37,926 nucleotides of DNA from Myxococcota bacterium (GCA_022703255.1 JAKLDZ010000006.1:1-37926); one strand, 5' to 3'. Numbered from the stretch's first letter, positions 7,094 through 17,812 are shown. A program made the numbers and translations. Notes: generated by a model not told the origin, from the letters alone.

Positions 7094-9010
7094 GTGCCCG
7101 TACTCGTAGCATCCGATCTGCAGAAGGCTTTCGGTCCCCAAATCGTGCTCGACGCCGTCGCGCTCTCCATCGAGGAGGGCGAGCGCATCGGGTTGGTGGG
7201 CGTTAACGGTTCGGGCAAGTCCACGCTTGCGCGCATCCTGGCCCTGGCGGACCAGCCCGACAGCGGGTCCATTGCGGTCCGCTCCGAGGCACGGGTCGCC
7301 TACCTGCCCCAGGAGCCAACCTTCGATCCCGATCGGTCCGTGCGCCAGATCGCCGCGGAGGGGCTTGGGGCGTGGACCGAGGCGCGCGATCGTCACGACG
7401 CCGCGGTGGCATCGCTCTCCTCGGGTCGGGGCGACACGGCGGCGTTGGTGGAGCAGCAGGCGCGCGCCGCGGCCGACGTGGAGCGGCTCGGCGGCTGGGA
7501 GCGGATGTACCAGGTCGAGGCGGTGCTCGGACACCTCGGCTTGCGCGACCCCGAAGCCCTCGTGGCGACCCTCAGCGGCGGTGAGCTGCGCCGTCTTGCC
7601 CTGGCGCGCATCCTGGTCGCGCGGCCGGATCTGGCCATTCTCGACGAGCCCACCAACCACCTCGACGTGGAGACGATCGAGTGGCTGGAGCGCTACCTGA
7701 TCGAGGAGCATCGAGGGGCATTGCTGCTGATCACGCATGATCGATACGTGCTGGATCGCGTGGCGCAACGCACGCTGGAGCTCGATCGGGGACGGCTCTT
7801 CAGCTACGACGGGGGCTACGAGGACTACCTCGAAGCCAAAGCGGAGCGGCAGGGGCTGGAAGCGAGGACCGAGTCGAACCGGCAGAACTTCCTGCGCACG
7901 GAGCTGGAGTGGCTGGGGCGCCAGCCCAAGGCGCGTACGACCAAGCAGAAGGCGCGGATCCAGCGCGCGATCGAGGCCCTGGGCACCAGCGCGCCCCCGG
8001 CCGAACGCCGCGTCGCGCTGTCCCTGGACGGTCCACGCACCGGAAAGACGATCCTCGAGCTTCACGATCTGCGGCTGCGACTCGGAGACAAGCTGCTCAT
8101 CGACGGGGTCACGCTGCTGCTCGGCAAGGGGGAGCGCATCGGGATCGTGGGTCGCAACGGCACGGGCAAGACCTCGCTGCTGCGAACCATTCTGGGTCAG
8201 CTTCAGCCCGAATCCGGCTCCGTGGTCGTGGGTGTGAACTCGAAGCTGGCGTACTTCGACCAGGCGCGCACGGGCCTCGACGACGCCCGTTCGATCCACG
8301 ACAACGTGGGCGAAGGACGCAAGACGATCCAGGTGGCGGGCAAGCCCGTGGAGGTGACGTCGTACCTGGGCCGCTTCCTGTTCGACGCTTCGAAGCAGCG
8401 TCAGCCCGTGGGCTCGTTGTCGGGCGGGGAGAGGGCGCGCGTTGCGCTGGCGATCCTGATGCGCGACGGCGGCAACGTGGTGATGCTCGACGAGCCGACG
8501 AACGATCTCGACGTGGCGACGCTGTCGGCGCTCGAGCAGATGCTGGTGGAGTCCGACGGCACGGCGTTGGTGGTGACGCACGATCGGTGGTTTCTTGATC
8601 GGGTAGCGACCTCGTTGCTGGTGTTCGAGGGGGATGGCAAGGTCGTGTTGTATCCGGGCAACTACGAGACGTGGCGGCGTCTCAAGGCGGAGCAGACCGC
8701 ACGCGAAGCGGAGGCCCTCGCGTCACGCTCGGCGTTTGCGCAACCGTCGCCCTCGGTCCGCCCCCCGAAGCCCAAGAGCGCGAAGGCGCTGACCTGGTCC
8801 GAGGCGCGCGAGCTCGAAGGAATCGTGGACCGCATCGAGCAGGCGGAAGCGCAGGTGAGCGCGTTGGAAGAGCAGCTCGCGGATCCCACACTCTACAGTC
8901 GTCGGGCAGGTGAAGTCGCCGGACTCAAGACCTCTCTCGAGCACGCAAAGAGCCTCGCCGGAAGCCTCACGGCCCGCTGGGAAGAGCTCGAGGCCAAGGC
9001 CCAGGGATAG
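7094..9010 (+). CDS. uup: ABC-F family ATPase, Uup-like
   Basis: The 638-residue protein has two ABC domains on one chain and no membrane segments, the ABC-F layout. Domain 1 has Walker A GVNGSGKST (about residue 36), signature LSGGE (about 160) and LAILDEPTNHLD (about 180). Domain 2 has GRNGTGKT (about 353), LSGGERAR (about 441) and VMLDEPTNDLD. The linker carries the 'WLGRQPKARTTKQKARI' stretch typical of the family. A C-terminal coiled coil (about 570-638) matches Uup, which acts on the ribosome and affects precise transposon excision; Uup is the most likely assignment, though an antibiotic-protection ABC-F cannot be excluded. The GTG at 7094 is the only start that keeps the first beta-strand, and it lacks a ribosome binding site. 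The gene is divergent from glgC and converges on metH. Confidence 0.85.
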   Translation: MPVLVASDLQKAFGPQIVLDAVALSIEEGERIGLVGVNGSGKSTLARILALADQPDSGSIAVRSEARVAYLPQEPTFDPDRSVRQIAAEGLGAWTEARDRHDAAVASLSSGRGDTAALVEQQARAAADVERLGGWERMYQVEAVLGHLGLRDPEALVATLSGGELRRLALARILVARPDLAILDEPTNHLDVETIEWLERYLIEEHRGALLLITHDRYVLDRVAQRTLELDRGRLFSYDGGYEDYLEAKAERQGLEARTESNRQNFLRTELEWLGRQPKARTTKQKARIQRAIEALGTSAPPAERRVALSLDGPRTGKTILELHDLRLRLGDKLLIDGVTLLLGKGERIGIVGRNGTGKTSLLRTILGQLQPESGSVVVGVNSKLAYFDQARTGLDDARSIHDNVGEGRKTIQVAGKPVEVTSYLGRFLFDASKQRQPVGSLSGGERARVALAILMRDGGNVVMLDEPTNDLDVATLSALEQMLVESDGTALVVTHDRWFLDRVATSLLVFEGDGKVVLYPGNYETWRRLKAEQTAREAEALASRSAFAQPSPSVRPPKPKSAKALTWSEARELEGIVDRIEQAEAQVSALEEQLADPTLYSRRAGEVAGLKTSLEHAKSLAGSLTARWEELEAKAQG

Positions 9011-9047
9011 GCGGCAGCGCGCGCGCTTCGCGCCATCGAATCGCCGC
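9011..9047. terminator. Possible stem-loop between convergent ABC-F and metH genes
   Basis: In the 84-base convergent gap, GCGGC at 9011-9015 can pair with GCCGC at 9043-9047, and GCGCG at 9021-9025 pairs with CGCGC at 9029-9033 around a three-base loop. No T-run follows on either strand, so it is only a weak candidate terminator shared by the two genes. Confidence 0.25.
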
Positions 9048-9094
9048 AGGCGGTCCGACCTCTTCGAACTGCCCCGGACTCTTCGGGTGATCAC

Positions 9095-12000
9095 TCAGGG
9101 GTCGTAGCCCAGGTTCGGGGCGAGCCACTGCTCGACTTGCGCCGGGGTCATTCCCTTGCGACGCGCGTAGTCCTGGACCTGATCGCGCCCGATGCGTCCC
9201 ACGTTGAAGTACCGCGCATCGGGATGGGACAGGTAGATCCCGCTCACGCTCGCGGCCGGGGACATCGCGAAGCTCGCCGTCAGGTGGATCCCCGAAGCCT
9301 GCGCGTCCAGCAGACGGAACAGCGTGTCCTTCTCGGTGTGGTCAGGGCATGCCGGATACCCGAAGGCCGGCCGGATTCCGCGGTATCGTTCGGCGATCAG
9401 GTCTTCGTTGGACAGGCTCTCCGCGCCGAAACCCCACTCCCTGCGAACCCGCTCGTGCAGCCACTCCGCCGCCGCCTCGGCCAGCCGATCGGCCAGGGCC
9501 TTGGTCGCGATCGCACGGTAGTCATCGTGCTCCTGCTCGAACCGGTGCACGAGCGCGTCAGCGCCGATTCCCGCCGTGACGGCGAACGCGCCCACGTGAT
9601 CCAGGCGACCCGATGAGATGGGTGCGACGAGATCGGCGAGGCACTGGAACGGCGCATCGTCGCTCTTCTGCTGTTGCTGGCGAAGCATGGGGAAGCGCGC
9701 GATCGGCGTGCGATCGACGGCTGTCTCGTAGAGCACGATGTCGTCGCCGTCGGCATTCGCGGGCCAGAAGCCATAGACGGCCCGGGCCGTGAGCAGCTTC
9801 TCCTCGACGATGCGGTCGAGCAACGCGCGCGCCTGCGCGTACAGGTCCCGGGCCGCCTCGCCATAGCGCGGGTGCTCGAGAATCTGCGGGTATCGTCCCT
9901 TGAGCTCCCAGGCGGTGAAGAAGAAGGTCCAGTCGATATACCGCGCCAGCTCAGCGAGCGGGATCTCCTCCACGACACGACTGCCCACGAATGACGGATC
10001 CGGCAGGTCCGCGTCGCTCCAGGAGAGCCGCAGGCCGTGTGCACGCGCGCGAGCGAGAGGGACGAGCGGCTGGCTCAGCTTGCGAGCGTGCTGCTCGCGG
10101 AGCCGGTTCTGCTCGGAGCGGTTGGCCTCGACGAAGTCGTGGCGCCGGACGGGATCGAGCAACGAGCTCAGCACACCCGCAGCGCGCGACGCGTCGGGAA
10201 CATGCACAACGGGCTCGCCGTACTCCGGGGCAATCTTCACAGCGGTGTGCTGCCGGCTGGTGGTTGCGCCTCCGATCAGCAGCGGGAGACGCATGCCCAA
10301 CCTCTTCATCTCCTTTGCCACGTGGGCCATCTCGTCGAGCGAGGGGGTGATCAGCCCGCTCAATCCGATGGCGTCCACGCGCTGATCGACCGCGGCGCGC
10401 AGGATGGCATCGGCCGGCACCATCACCCCGAGGTCGATCACGGTGTAGTTGTTGCACTGCAGGACAACACCAACGATGTTCTTGCCGATGTCGTGGACAT
10501 CGCCCTTGACCGTCGCGAGCAGGATCTTGCCCTGCGCGCGGCGTGCACCCCGAGCGTCCTCGGCGTGCAGGTGAGGAAGCAGGGATGCGACCCCCTTCTT
10601 CATCACGCGCGCGCTCTTGACGACCTGGGGAAGGAACATCTTTCCGGCGCCGAACAGCTCCCCGACGGCCTTCATGCCGTCCATCAGAGGCCCTTCGATC
10701 ACTCGCAGCGCGTCTCCCAGCTTGCCCCGCGCTTCCTCCACGTCGGCGCCCACGTGCTCGTCGATCCCCTGCACCATCGCGTGGATCAGACGCTCTTCGA
10801 CCGGAGCATTGCGCCACGCGAGATCCTGTTGCCTGCGGTCGGCCGTCCCCTTCACCCGCGCCGCAAGCTCGACCAGCCGCTCGGTCGCGTCGGGTCGGCG
10901 CGCCAGGATGACGTCCTCCACGCGCTCGAGCAGGTCCGAGGGGATCTGCTCGTACAGCGCGAGCTGTCCGGCATTGACGATCCCCATGTGCAGGCCTGCG
11001 CGGATCGCGTGATAGAGGAAAGCCGCGTGCATTGCCTCCCGCACGACGTCGTTGCCGCGGAAGGAGAACGACAGGTTGCTGATGCCGCCGCTGACGAGGG
11101 TGCCCGGGCAACGCTCGCGCAGCCGGCGTGTCGCCTCCAGGAAGGCGACCCCGTAGTGGTCGTGCTCCTCGATGCCGGTCGCCACGGCCAGCACGTTGGG
11201 ATCGAAGACGATGTCGCGCGGCTCGAAGCCAGCGCGATCGATCAGCAGACGATAGGCGCGCTCGCACACGGCCACCTTGCGATCGGGCGTATCGGCCTGT
11301 CCGGTCTCGTCGAAGGCCATCACCACGACCGCTGCGCCGTACCTGCGCACACGGCGGGCCTTGTCGAGGAAGGCGTCTTCGCCTTCTTTCAGGCTGAGCG
11401 AGTTGACGATCCCCTTGCCTTGAAGACACTGCAGGCCCGCCTCGAGCACCGACCAGCGTGAGCTGTCGAGCATGATGGGCAATCGTGCGATTTCGGGCTC
11501 GGAGGCGAGGTGCTGCAGGAACGTCCGCATCGCCTGCTCTGCGTCGAGCATCGCCTCATCCATGCAGACATCGAGGATGTTCGCTCCCCCACGAACCTGG
11601 TCGCGAGCGACCTGCAGCGCCGCGGCGTAGTCGCCGTCGAGAATGAGACGCGCAAAGCGCTTCGAGCCGGTCACGTTCGTGCGCTCGCCGATCATGATGA
11701 AATTGCTGTCGGGCCGGATGACGAGCGGCTCGAGTCCTGCGAAGCTGGGGGCGTCAGACTGGGGCGGAACCCGCCTGGGGGGCAATCCCTGCACTGCGGT
11801 GGCGATGGACCGGATGTGATCCGGGGTCGTGCCGCAACACCCGCCGACGAGATTGACCAGCCCCGCCTCTGCAAATTCCCGAAGTAGCAAGGCGGTCTCC
11901 TCGGGCCGCTCGTCGTACTCTCCGAAGGCGTTGGGAAGACCGGCGTTGGGATAGCAGATCACCGGACAAGCCGCGACGGAGGCGAGCTCGGCGAGCCACG

Positions 12001-12769
12001 GTCGCATCTCCCTCGCTCCGAGGGCGCAGTTCAACCCAATGGCCGCCGGACGCACGTGTGCGACGGAAATCCAGAACGCCTCGATGGTCTGTCCGGAGAG
12101 CGTGCGACCACTGCGATCCGTCACCGTCATCGAGAGCAGAACCGGAATCCGCCTGCCCGTCTCTTCGAACACCTGCTCGATCGCCAGGGCACACGCCTTG
12201 AGGTTGAGCGTGTCGAAGACCGTCTCCGCGAGCAGCGCGTCGCAGCCCCCGTCGAGCAGTCCCCTCACCTGCTCTGCGTAGGCCTCTCGAACCTGATCGA
12301 ACGTCACCGCCCGAAAGGCAGGATCCTCCACCCTCGGAGAAATGGACAGCGAACGATTCGTCGGGCCGATCGAACCAGCCACCCACCTCGGCCTGTCCGG
12401 CGTACGAACCGTCCAGGCGTCGGCCACCTTCCGCGCCAGCCGCGCCGCTTCCACGTTGAGCTCGTATGCGAGGGACTCCGTTCCGAAGTCCGCCTGGGAG
12501 ATCGACGTGGCGTTGAAGGTGTCGGTTTCGATCAGGTCCGCGCCGGCCTCGAGGTACTCCTCGTGGATCGCCGTCACCACGTCGGGACGTGTGAGCACCA
12601 GCAGGTCGTTGTTTCCTTTGAGCTCGCGCGGGTGCTGCGCGAATCGCTCGCCGCGGTAATCGCCCTCCTGGAGACGACGGCGCTGGATCATCGTTCCCAT
12701 GGCACCGTCGAGCACCAGGATGCGCTGCTCCAGCGAACGTTCGAAACCGCGGTCCGAGGCTGCCACCAT
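9095..12769 (-). CDS. metH: Cobalamin-dependent methionine synthase
   Basis: The full-length 1,224-residue enzyme transfers the methyl group of 5-methyltetrahydrofolate to homocysteine through methylcobalamin. All four modules are in the usual order. The homocysteine domain (about 1-325) has the zinc-ligand pair in [11 protein letters not shown] near 308 and a third ligand in GLNCALG. The pterin domain (about 355-620) starts at [12 protein letters not shown]. The B12 cap and Rossmann module (about 645-890) has [11 protein letters not shown] near 758, whose His is the lower cobalt ligand. The C-terminal reactivation domain (about 895-1,224) has the SAM-binding [18 protein letters not shown] near 1,131. 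No key residue looks altered. The upstream region shows no convincing cobalamin or SAM/SAH riboswitch. It is divergent from the GH9 gene. Confidence 0.97.
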   Translation of the reverse strand: MVAASDRGFERSLEQRILVLDGAMGTMIQRRRLQEGDYRGERFAQHPRELKGNNDLLVLTRPDVVTAIHEEYLEAGADLIETDTFNATSISQADFGTESLAYELNVEAARLARKVADAWTVRTPDRPRWVAGSIGPTNRSLSISPRVEDPAFRAVTFDQVREAYAEQVRGLLDGGCDALLAETVFDTLNLKACALAIEQVFEETGRRIPVLLSMTVTDRSGRTLSGQTIEAFWISVAHVRPAAIGLNCALGAREMRPWLAELASVAACPVICYPNAGLPNAFGEYDERPEETALLLREFAEAGLVNLVGGCCGTTPDHIRSIATAVQGLPPRRVPPQSDAPSFAGLEPLVIRPDSNFIMIGERTNVTGSKRFARLILDGDYAAALQVARDQVRGGANILDVCMDEAMLDAEQAMRTFLQHLASEPEIARLPIMLDSSRWSVLEAGLQCLQGKGIVNSLSLKEGEDAFLDKARRVRRYGAAVVVMAFDETGQADTPDRKVAVCERAYRLLIDRAGFEPRDIVFDPNVLAVATGIEEHDHYGVAFLEATRRLRERCPGTLVSGGISNLSFSFRGNDVVREAMHAAFLYHAIRAGLHMGIVNAGQLALYEQIPSDLLERVEDVILARRPDATERLVELAARVKGTADRRQQDLAWRNAPVEERLIHAMVQGIDEHVGADVEEARGKLGDALRVIEGPLMDGMKAVGELFGAGKMFLPQVVKSARVMKKGVASLLPHLHAEDARGARRAQGKILLATVKGDVHDIGKNIVGVVLQCNNYTVIDLGVMVPADAILRAAVDQRVDAIGLSGLITPSLDEMAHVAKEMKRLGMRLPLLIGGATTSRQHTAVKIAPEYGEPVVHVPDASRAAGVLSSLLDPVRRHDFVEANRSEQNRLREQHARKLSQPLVPLARARAHGLRLSWSDADLPDPSFVGSRVVEEIPLAELARYIDWTFFFTAWELKGRYPQILEHPRYGEAARDLYAQARALLDRIVEEKLLTARAVYGFWPANADGDDIVLYETAVDRTPIARFPMLRQQQQKSDDAPFQCLADLVAPISSGRLDHVGAFAVTAGIGADALVHRFEQEHDDYRAIATKALADRLAEAAAEWLHERVRREWGFGAESLSNEDLIAERYRGIRPAFGYPACPDHTEKDTLFRLLDAQASGIHLTASFAMSPAASVSGIYLSHPDARYFNVGRIGRDQVQDYARRKGMTPAQVEQWLAPNLGYDP

Positions 12770-13016
12770 GATGTTCTTTCGTCCTTCCCGATCGATCCAG
12801 CGCCACTCTCATGCCGCGCTGGGACGACGGACGCAATACGCGGAGCTCGGTCCGTTCGCGTCGGACACGATGGGCGCATGCCGACCCGTTCGCTGTGTTC
12901 TGGTCTCCGGCCCGGTTGACACGCGCCTGCCCTTCTCCAACGTTCGTTCGCGTGGCCGGGGCACGAAGGACGCAGTGTCCCTCGTGTCGCCGTGCCCTCA
13001 TGTCCCGGCCGCGAAC
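12770..13016. other. Divergent intergenic region, metH / GH9 lipoprotein
   Basis: This 247-base gap separates the metH start (minus strand) from the GH9 gene (plus strand). I looked on the metH strand for conserved cores of cobalamin, SAM and SAH riboswitches and found none. The plus strand has one promoter-like element, listed separately. Open frames run through it on both strands but lack the codon pattern and homology of neighbouring genes. Confidence 0.5.
12916..12944 (+). promoter_or_regulatory. Candidate promoter for the GH9 gene (perfect -35 TTGACA)
   Basis: TTGACA at 12916-12921 is an exact -35 consensus, unusual in DNA this GC-rich. After a 17-base spacer the hexamer is AACGTT (12939-12944), a poor -10. 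It lies about 70 bases upstream of the GH9 start and faces it. The -35 match is direct; promoter activity is inferred. Confidence 0.35.
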
Positions 13017-15719
13017 ATGTCATCCTCTGCAAGCCCACGACGTTGGCTCCTGGTGCCGCTGCTGCTCGCGGGAATCCACGCCGCTTGCTCCGGCAGCAGC
13101 TGTGCTCAGTCCGCACGGGTGTCCCAGGTCTCGAAGAAGCCTGCCCCGACTCCGGGTCCCACGCCGGACCGTCGCGGTGACCCCACCACCGCCCCTCCGG
13201 TTCTTGACGCATCGCTTGAGCAACCATCGGTCGGCGCATCCCGGCTCACGGTACTGACACCCCGGATTCTCGAGCTCGAGCTGGTCACCACGATGGGACG
13301 TGGTCGCTCACCCGAGCGATGGGACTTCGTCCACGGCACCAAGGCCGAGCTCCCGGGTCCGGAGCGGTTCGCCGTCACCGCGGCGGGGCAGTCGGTGCAG
13401 GTTTCGCGCGTAGGATTCCGTCGTCGCGCGACCTATGCGCCTCTGCACCACAGGGACTTGCGCATCTCGAACCGCCTGTACCTGGAGATCGCCAGGCCAC
13501 TGCCCGACGGTGTTCACGTCGAGGTGAAGAACCCGGACGGGGCGGTGTTCGGCGAAGCGACGCGATTCGAAACGGATCTGGCGCCGATGCGCCAGAGTCC
13601 GGCGGTCCACGCGAGTCAGGTGGGCTACGCACCGGACTGGGTCAAGAAGGCCTTCGTCGGCTACTACCTGGGCACCCTTGGTGAGCTCGAGATCAAGGAA
13701 TCGTCGTTCTGGCTCGTCGATGCCACCTCCGGAGAGCGGGTTTTCCATGGCCGGCTGACGCCGCGTCGCGAGGGGGGGCAGCCGTATGCGACGCCGCCCT
13801 ACCAGAAGGTACTGGAGGCAGACTTCTCTGCGTTCCATCGACCGGGCCAGTACGTGCTGGTCGTTCCAGGCGTGGGAGCCTCGTATCGATTCCGGATCGA
13901 CGAGGGCATCTCCGCGGTAGTCGCCCGCACGTACGCTCTCGGGCTGTATCACCAGCGCTGCGGCGCCGACATCGGTCTGCCCTTCACTCGATTCGCCCAC
14001 GCCCGATGTCACACCGACTCAGTGGAGATCCCGTCGTCGGGCAACGCCAAGGTGCGCGAGAGGCTGCTCGGCTTCACGCAGGGAGCAGAGAAGAACCCGC
14101 GTCACACCGCACCGATTGTCAAGGAGCTCGACGCCGACCTCTATCGTTTCGCGCGGACGGGGAAGGTCGACGTGAGTGGAGGACACCACGACGCTGGGGA
14201 TTACGGGAAGTACACGTTCAACAGCGCGCAGCTGGTGCATGAGCTGGTCTTCGCCGCAGATGCCTTTCCCGGGGCGGCGACGCTGGACAACCTCGGACTG
14301 CCGGAGAGCGGGGACGGCCTGTCCGACCTGCTTCAGATCGCGCGCTACGAGGCGGAGATGCTCGCGAAGCTGCAGGACTCCGACGGCGGATTCTACTACC
14401 TGGTCCACCCGAAGGACCGCCCCTACGAGGACGACGTGCTTCCCGAGCGCGGGGATCGGCAGGTGGTCTTCCCGAAGAACACGATCGCCACCGCCGCGGC
14501 CACCGCGGCCCTCGCGCAGACGGGATCTTCACCGGGATTCAAGAGAGCATTTCCCGCGGATGCCGCGCGCTACCTCGCCGCTGCGCGGAGGGGCTGGGAC
14601 TTCCTTCGGGTTGCGCGCAGCCGGTTCGGCGGAGACGGCTCGTATCAGCGCATCGGGCACTACGGCGACGAGTTCATCCACGACGATGAGCTGGCGTGGG
14701 CGGCGACGGAGCTGTTCCTCGCCACGGGAGACAAGTCGATCCACGAGTGGCTGCTGCAGGCGTTCCATCCCGACGATCCCGGGACCGTGCGATGGACGTG
14801 GCAAAGGATGTTCGAGTCCTACGGCGCGGCCATCCGCAGCTACGCTTTCGCGGCACGGACAGGGAGAGTTGCGGAGCGCGATCTCGACGCAGGTCATCTC
14901 GAGCGGTGCCGAGCGCAAGCGGTCCTGCGCGGCCGGGATCTGGTGCGATGGGCGGAAGAAAACGCCTACGGGACCAGCTTCCCCGAGCCGACCAAGCGGT
15001 TCCGCACCGCCGGCTGGTACTTCTCGGCGGCCAATGCCTTCGATCTCGCCGTAGCCTACGAGATCGACCCCAAGCCCGACGTGCTCGCGGCGATAGCCAC
15101 GAACGTGTCCCACGAGCTCGGAGCCAACCCTCTCGACCTCGTGTTCCTCACGGGGTTGGGTTGGCATCGGCAGCGAGAGATCGTGCATCAGTTCGCGCAC
15201 AACGACCGGCGCGTCCTGCCGCCGTCGGGCATTCCGTTGGGGAGCGTTCAGGCGGGGCCACCTTGGTTGGGGCCCTATGGCGGTGAGCTCCGCGAGCTGT
15301 CGTTTCCGCGCGACGACGACGAGCAGTTGCCGTATCCCATTTACGATCGCTGGACGGACGCCCACAACGTGACGACCGAGTTCACGGTGGACACGCTCGG
15401 CAGAGGGCTTGGAGCCGGCGCATTTCTCATGGCGCGAGGGGCCATGAAGTCTCAACCCTGGCGGTCGGCAACGGCGAACATCGTGGTCCAGACGTCGGGT
15501 GCCGACGCAACTGCGTTGTCGGCGCGACTCGATGTCGAGGGGATGGCTGTCGAGCAGGCTCAGGTGGTCTGGGAGGCGGCGGGGCTGGAGCCGCGCTTCG
15601 GTGCCCCGTCGGTGGAGTTCCCCGATGGAAAGGGGGCGACGTGGCTCGAGGCGGAGGCGGTGTGGCCCGACGGCAGGCGTGTTGCTGCGGTATTGGACCT
15701 GCCCAGCGGGAGGAGGTGA
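13017..15719 (+). CDS. Glycoside hydrolase family 9 lipoprotein (endoglucanase-like)
   Basis: I place the start at ATG 13017 because the next residues form a lipoprotein signal (RRWLLVPLLLAG, then IHAAC); the frame is open further upstream but has no signal. The 900-residue product has a Pro-rich linker, a beta-rich domain (about 55-185), an Ig-like CelD-N domain starting AVHASQVGYAP (about 195), and a GH9 (alpha/alpha)6 barrel. Its catalytic base region GGHHDAGDYGKYTFN is near 387, and a C-terminal NVTTEFTVD near 785 fits the GH9 acid region. A beta domain of about 90 residues closes the protein. GH9 enzymes cleave beta-1,4-glucans by inversion. The barrel's end (YDRWTDAHNVTTEF) departs from plant and clostridial cellulases, so the substrate may be another beta-glucan, perhaps the polymer made by the adjacent locus. 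It precedes the amidotransferase gene by 116 bases. Confidence 0.85.
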   Translation: MSSSASPRRWLLVPLLLAGIHAACSGSSCAQSARVSQVSKKPAPTPGPTPDRRGDPTTAPPVLDASLEQPSVGASRLTVLTPRILELELVTTMGRGRSPERWDFVHGTKAELPGPERFAVTAAGQSVQVSRVGFRRRATYAPLHHRDLRISNRLYLEIARPLPDGVHVEVKNPDGAVFGEATRFETDLAPMRQSPAVHASQVGYAPDWVKKAFVGYYLGTLGELEIKESSFWLVDATSGERVFHGRLTPRREGGQPYATPPYQKVLEADFSAFHRPGQYVLVVPGVGASYRFRIDEGISAVVARTYALGLYHQRCGADIGLPFTRFAHARCHTDSVEIPSSGNAKVRERLLGFTQGAEKNPRHTAPIVKELDADLYRFARTGKVDVSGGHHDAGDYGKYTFNSAQLVHELVFAADAFPGAATLDNLGLPESGDGLSDLLQIARYEAEMLAKLQDSDGGFYYLVHPKDRPYEDDVLPERGDRQVVFPKNTIATAAATAALAQTGSSPGFKRAFPADAARYLAAARRGWDFLRVARSRFGGDGSYQRIGHYGDEFIHDDELAWAATELFLATGDKSIHEWLLQAFHPDDPGTVRWTWQRMFESYGAAIRSYAFAARTGRVAERDLDAGHLERCRAQAVLRGRDLVRWAEENAYGTSFPEPTKRFRTAGWYFSAANAFDLAVAYEIDPKPDVLAAIATNVSHELGANPLDLVFLTGLGWHRQREIVHQFAHNDRRVLPPSGIPLGSVQAGPPWLGPYGGELRELSFPRDDDEQLPYPIYDRWTDAHNVTTEFTVDTLGRGLGAGAFLMARGAMKSQPWRSATANIVVQTSGADATALSARLDVEGMAVEQAQVVWEAAGLEPRFGAPSVEFPDGKGATWLEAEAVWPDGRRVAAVLDLPSGRR

Positions 15720-15835
15720 AGGCTCGTTGAGAAGGGGCGTGGCGGACGGGTACGAGTCCCGGGTTGGCCGTTCGCGCACGAGGGCGAAGATGGGCGAATC
15801 GTGCGGAGTCGGAGGCCCGGGGGAGAGGCCTGGGA

Positions 15836-17779
15836 ATGTGCGGGATTGCGGGGCTGCTGGGACTCGACGGGGAGAGCTCGGACGCGAGTGCCTTGCAGAG
15901 GATGATCGGAACGCTCGGCCACCGCGGGCCCGATGCTGCGGCAACCCTCGTCCAGGGGCCAATCGGCCTGGCTCACGCCAGGCTGAGCATCGTCGATCTG
16001 AGCGGTGGCGCCCAGCCGATGAGCAACGAGGACGGCACCGTGTGGGTCGTGTTCAACGGCGAGCTGTTCAACCATGTGGAGCTGCGGGAGCGGCTCCTCG
16101 CGCGCGGGCACCGCTTCCGCACCCGCTGCGACACGGAAGTGCTCGTCCATGCGTACGAGGACTTCGGGGAAGCGTGCGTCGAGCTCTTCAACGGCCAATG
16201 GGCGTTCGGCCTCTGGGACGCCCGAGAGGGAAAGCTCGTTCTCAGCAGGGACCGTCTGGGCGTGCGACCTCTCTATTACTCGCGAAGCGCCCGCCGGTTC
16301 GCCTTCGCCTCGGAGATCAAGGCGCTGTTTGCGCTGCCCGAGACGGCGCGGGAGCTCGATCTGCGCGGACTCGATCAGCTGTTCACGTTCTGGTCGGTCG
16401 TGCCGCCGCGCACGGTCTTCCGGGACATCCTGCAGGTTCCGCCGGGCCATACGCTCGTGGTGACGAGGGCGCGTTCGAGGCTGGAGCGGCATTGGGAGAG
16501 CTCCTACGCTCCAGAGGAGTCGGTCTCCGAGGGCGAGCATGCCGAGCGGCTGCGGGACGCGCTGGTCGAGGCCACCCGGATTCGACTGCGGGCAGACGTC
16601 CCGGTCGGGGCGTATCTCAGCGGAGGACTGGACTCGGCGGTCGTAGCGGCGGTCGTGCGGCAGCACACGGGGGCACGGCTTCGGACGTTCTCGGTGGGGT
16701 TCGAGGATGCGGCCTACGACGAGACGGGGTTTCAGCAGCAGGTGGTCCGGCACCTGGGGGTGGAGCACGCGCATCTGCGGTGCACGGAGCAGGAACTGGG
16801 AACGGTCTTTCCGCGCGTGGTATGGCACGCCGAGTCACCCACGGTGCGATGCGCACCGGCGCCGATGTTCTTGCTGTCGAAGCTTGCACACGAATGCGGC
16901 TTCAAGGTCGTCCTCACGGGAGAGGGCTCGGACGAGGTGCTCGGCGGATACGACATCTTCAAGGAGGCGAAGATTCGACGCTTCTGGGCTGCCCATCCGA
17001 ACTCGAGGCTGCGTCCTCTGCTGCTGCGCAGGCTCTACCCTTACATGACAGCCTTGCACGCACAGCCGGACGAGTTCCTGCGGAGGTTCTTCCACGTCCG
17101 ACCGGAGGACCTCGACAGCCCGTTCTTCTCGCACCTTCCGAGGTGGAGCGTGACCGCGGGAATCAAGCGCATGTACTCGGGCGCGGTGCAGTCGGCACTC
17201 GATGGCTTCGATGCCCGGGACGAGCTGCGCGCAGCGCTCCCCGAGGGGTACGAGCGATGGGACCCGTTCCAGCGGGCGCAGTTTCTCGAGATGGGCCTTC
17301 TGCTGCCCGGATACCTTCTCTCCACCCAAGGGGATCGAATGGCCATGGCCCACTCGGTCGAGGCTCGCCACCCCTTCCTGGATCCCGGCGTGGTCGAGGT
17401 CGGCTCGCGCATTCCCTCGCGCCTCAAGATGCGCGCGCTCGACGAGAAGTACCTGCTCAAGAAGGCGGTGTCGGACCTGATTCCGCCGTTCCTCATGAGC
17501 CGCCCGAAACAACCGTACCGCGCTCCGGACGTTGGGCCGTTTTTCGTCGCGCACGAGGGCCGCGCCCGCTTCGCCTGGGTCGATGACGTCTGCTCGGAGC
17601 GAAGCATCGAGAGGGCGGGCGTGTTCGACCCCGTTGCCGTGTCCAGACTCCTTTCCAAGCTCCGGCGCGAGCAGGCGGTCGGCGCGAGGGATGGCATGTC
17701 GCTGGTGGCGGTCCTGTCCACTCAGCTTCTCGTGGAGCACTTCATCCAGCGGAGTCCCAAGGCAGGCCCGGCGCTCTGA
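15836..17779 (+). CDS. Asparagine-synthase-like amidotransferase of the polysaccharide locus
   Basis: The start is set at ATG 15836 because Cys2 (MCGIAG) must become the N-terminal nucleophile of the glutaminase domain; GGAGAGG lies seven bases upstream. The 647-residue protein has the class II glutamine amidotransferase half (GHRGPDA about 29, HARLSIVDLS, NGELFNH about 74, TEVL), then the synthetase half with the PP-loop SGGLDSAV (about 261) and TGEGSDEVLGGY (about 360). All catalytic motifs look intact. AsnB makes asparagine, but paralogues in exopolysaccharide and exosortase loci are thought to amidate a cell-surface precursor; the context here (NadE-like gene, two hydrolases, phosphodiesterase) favours that. 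A housekeeping asparagine synthetase remains possible. Confidence 0.85.
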   Translation: MCGIAGLLGLDGESSDASALQRMIGTLGHRGPDAAATLVQGPIGLAHARLSIVDLSGGAQPMSNEDGTVWVVFNGELFNHVELRERLLARGHRFRTRCDTEVLVHAYEDFGEACVELFNGQWAFGLWDAREGKLVLSRDRLGVRPLYYSRSARRFAFASEIKALFALPETARELDLRGLDQLFTFWSVVPPRTVFRDILQVPPGHTLVVTRARSRLERHWESSYAPEESVSEGEHAERLRDALVEATRIRLRADVPVGAYLSGGLDSAVVAAVVRQHTGARLRTFSVGFEDAAYDETGFQQQVVRHLGVEHAHLRCTEQELGTVFPRVVWHAESPTVRCAPAPMFLLSKLAHECGFKVVLTGEGSDEVLGGYDIFKEAKIRRFWAAHPNSRLRPLLLRRLYPYMTALHAQPDEFLRRFFHVRPEDLDSPFFSHLPRWSVTAGIKRMYSGAVQSALDGFDARDELRAALPEGYERWDPFQRAQFLEMGLLLPGYLLSTQGDRMAMAHSVEARHPFLDPGVVEVGSRIPSRLKMRALDEKYLLKKAVSDLIPPFLMSRPKQPYRAPDVGPFFVAHEGRARFAWVDDVCSERSIERAGVFDPVAVSRLLSKLRREQAVGARDGMSLVAVLSTQLLVEHFIQRSPKAGPAL

Positions 17780-17812
17780 TCCGTTCCAACGCTCGTCGGC
17801 GGAGACCTACCC

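Noticed and set aside
10037-11461. Plus-strand open frame of 474 codons inside metH
   Set aside because: Antisense to the B12 and pterin modules of metH, whose motifs are intact.
12699-13016. 106-codon upstream extension of the GH9 frame
   Set aside because: It would bury the lipoprotein signal inside the chain and overlap the metH start; ATG 13017 gives a normal signal peptide and lipobox.
12770-13016. Cobalamin or SAM/SAH riboswitch upstream of metH
   Set aside because: I looked for the conserved cores on the metH strand and found no convincing match or paired-stem arrangement.
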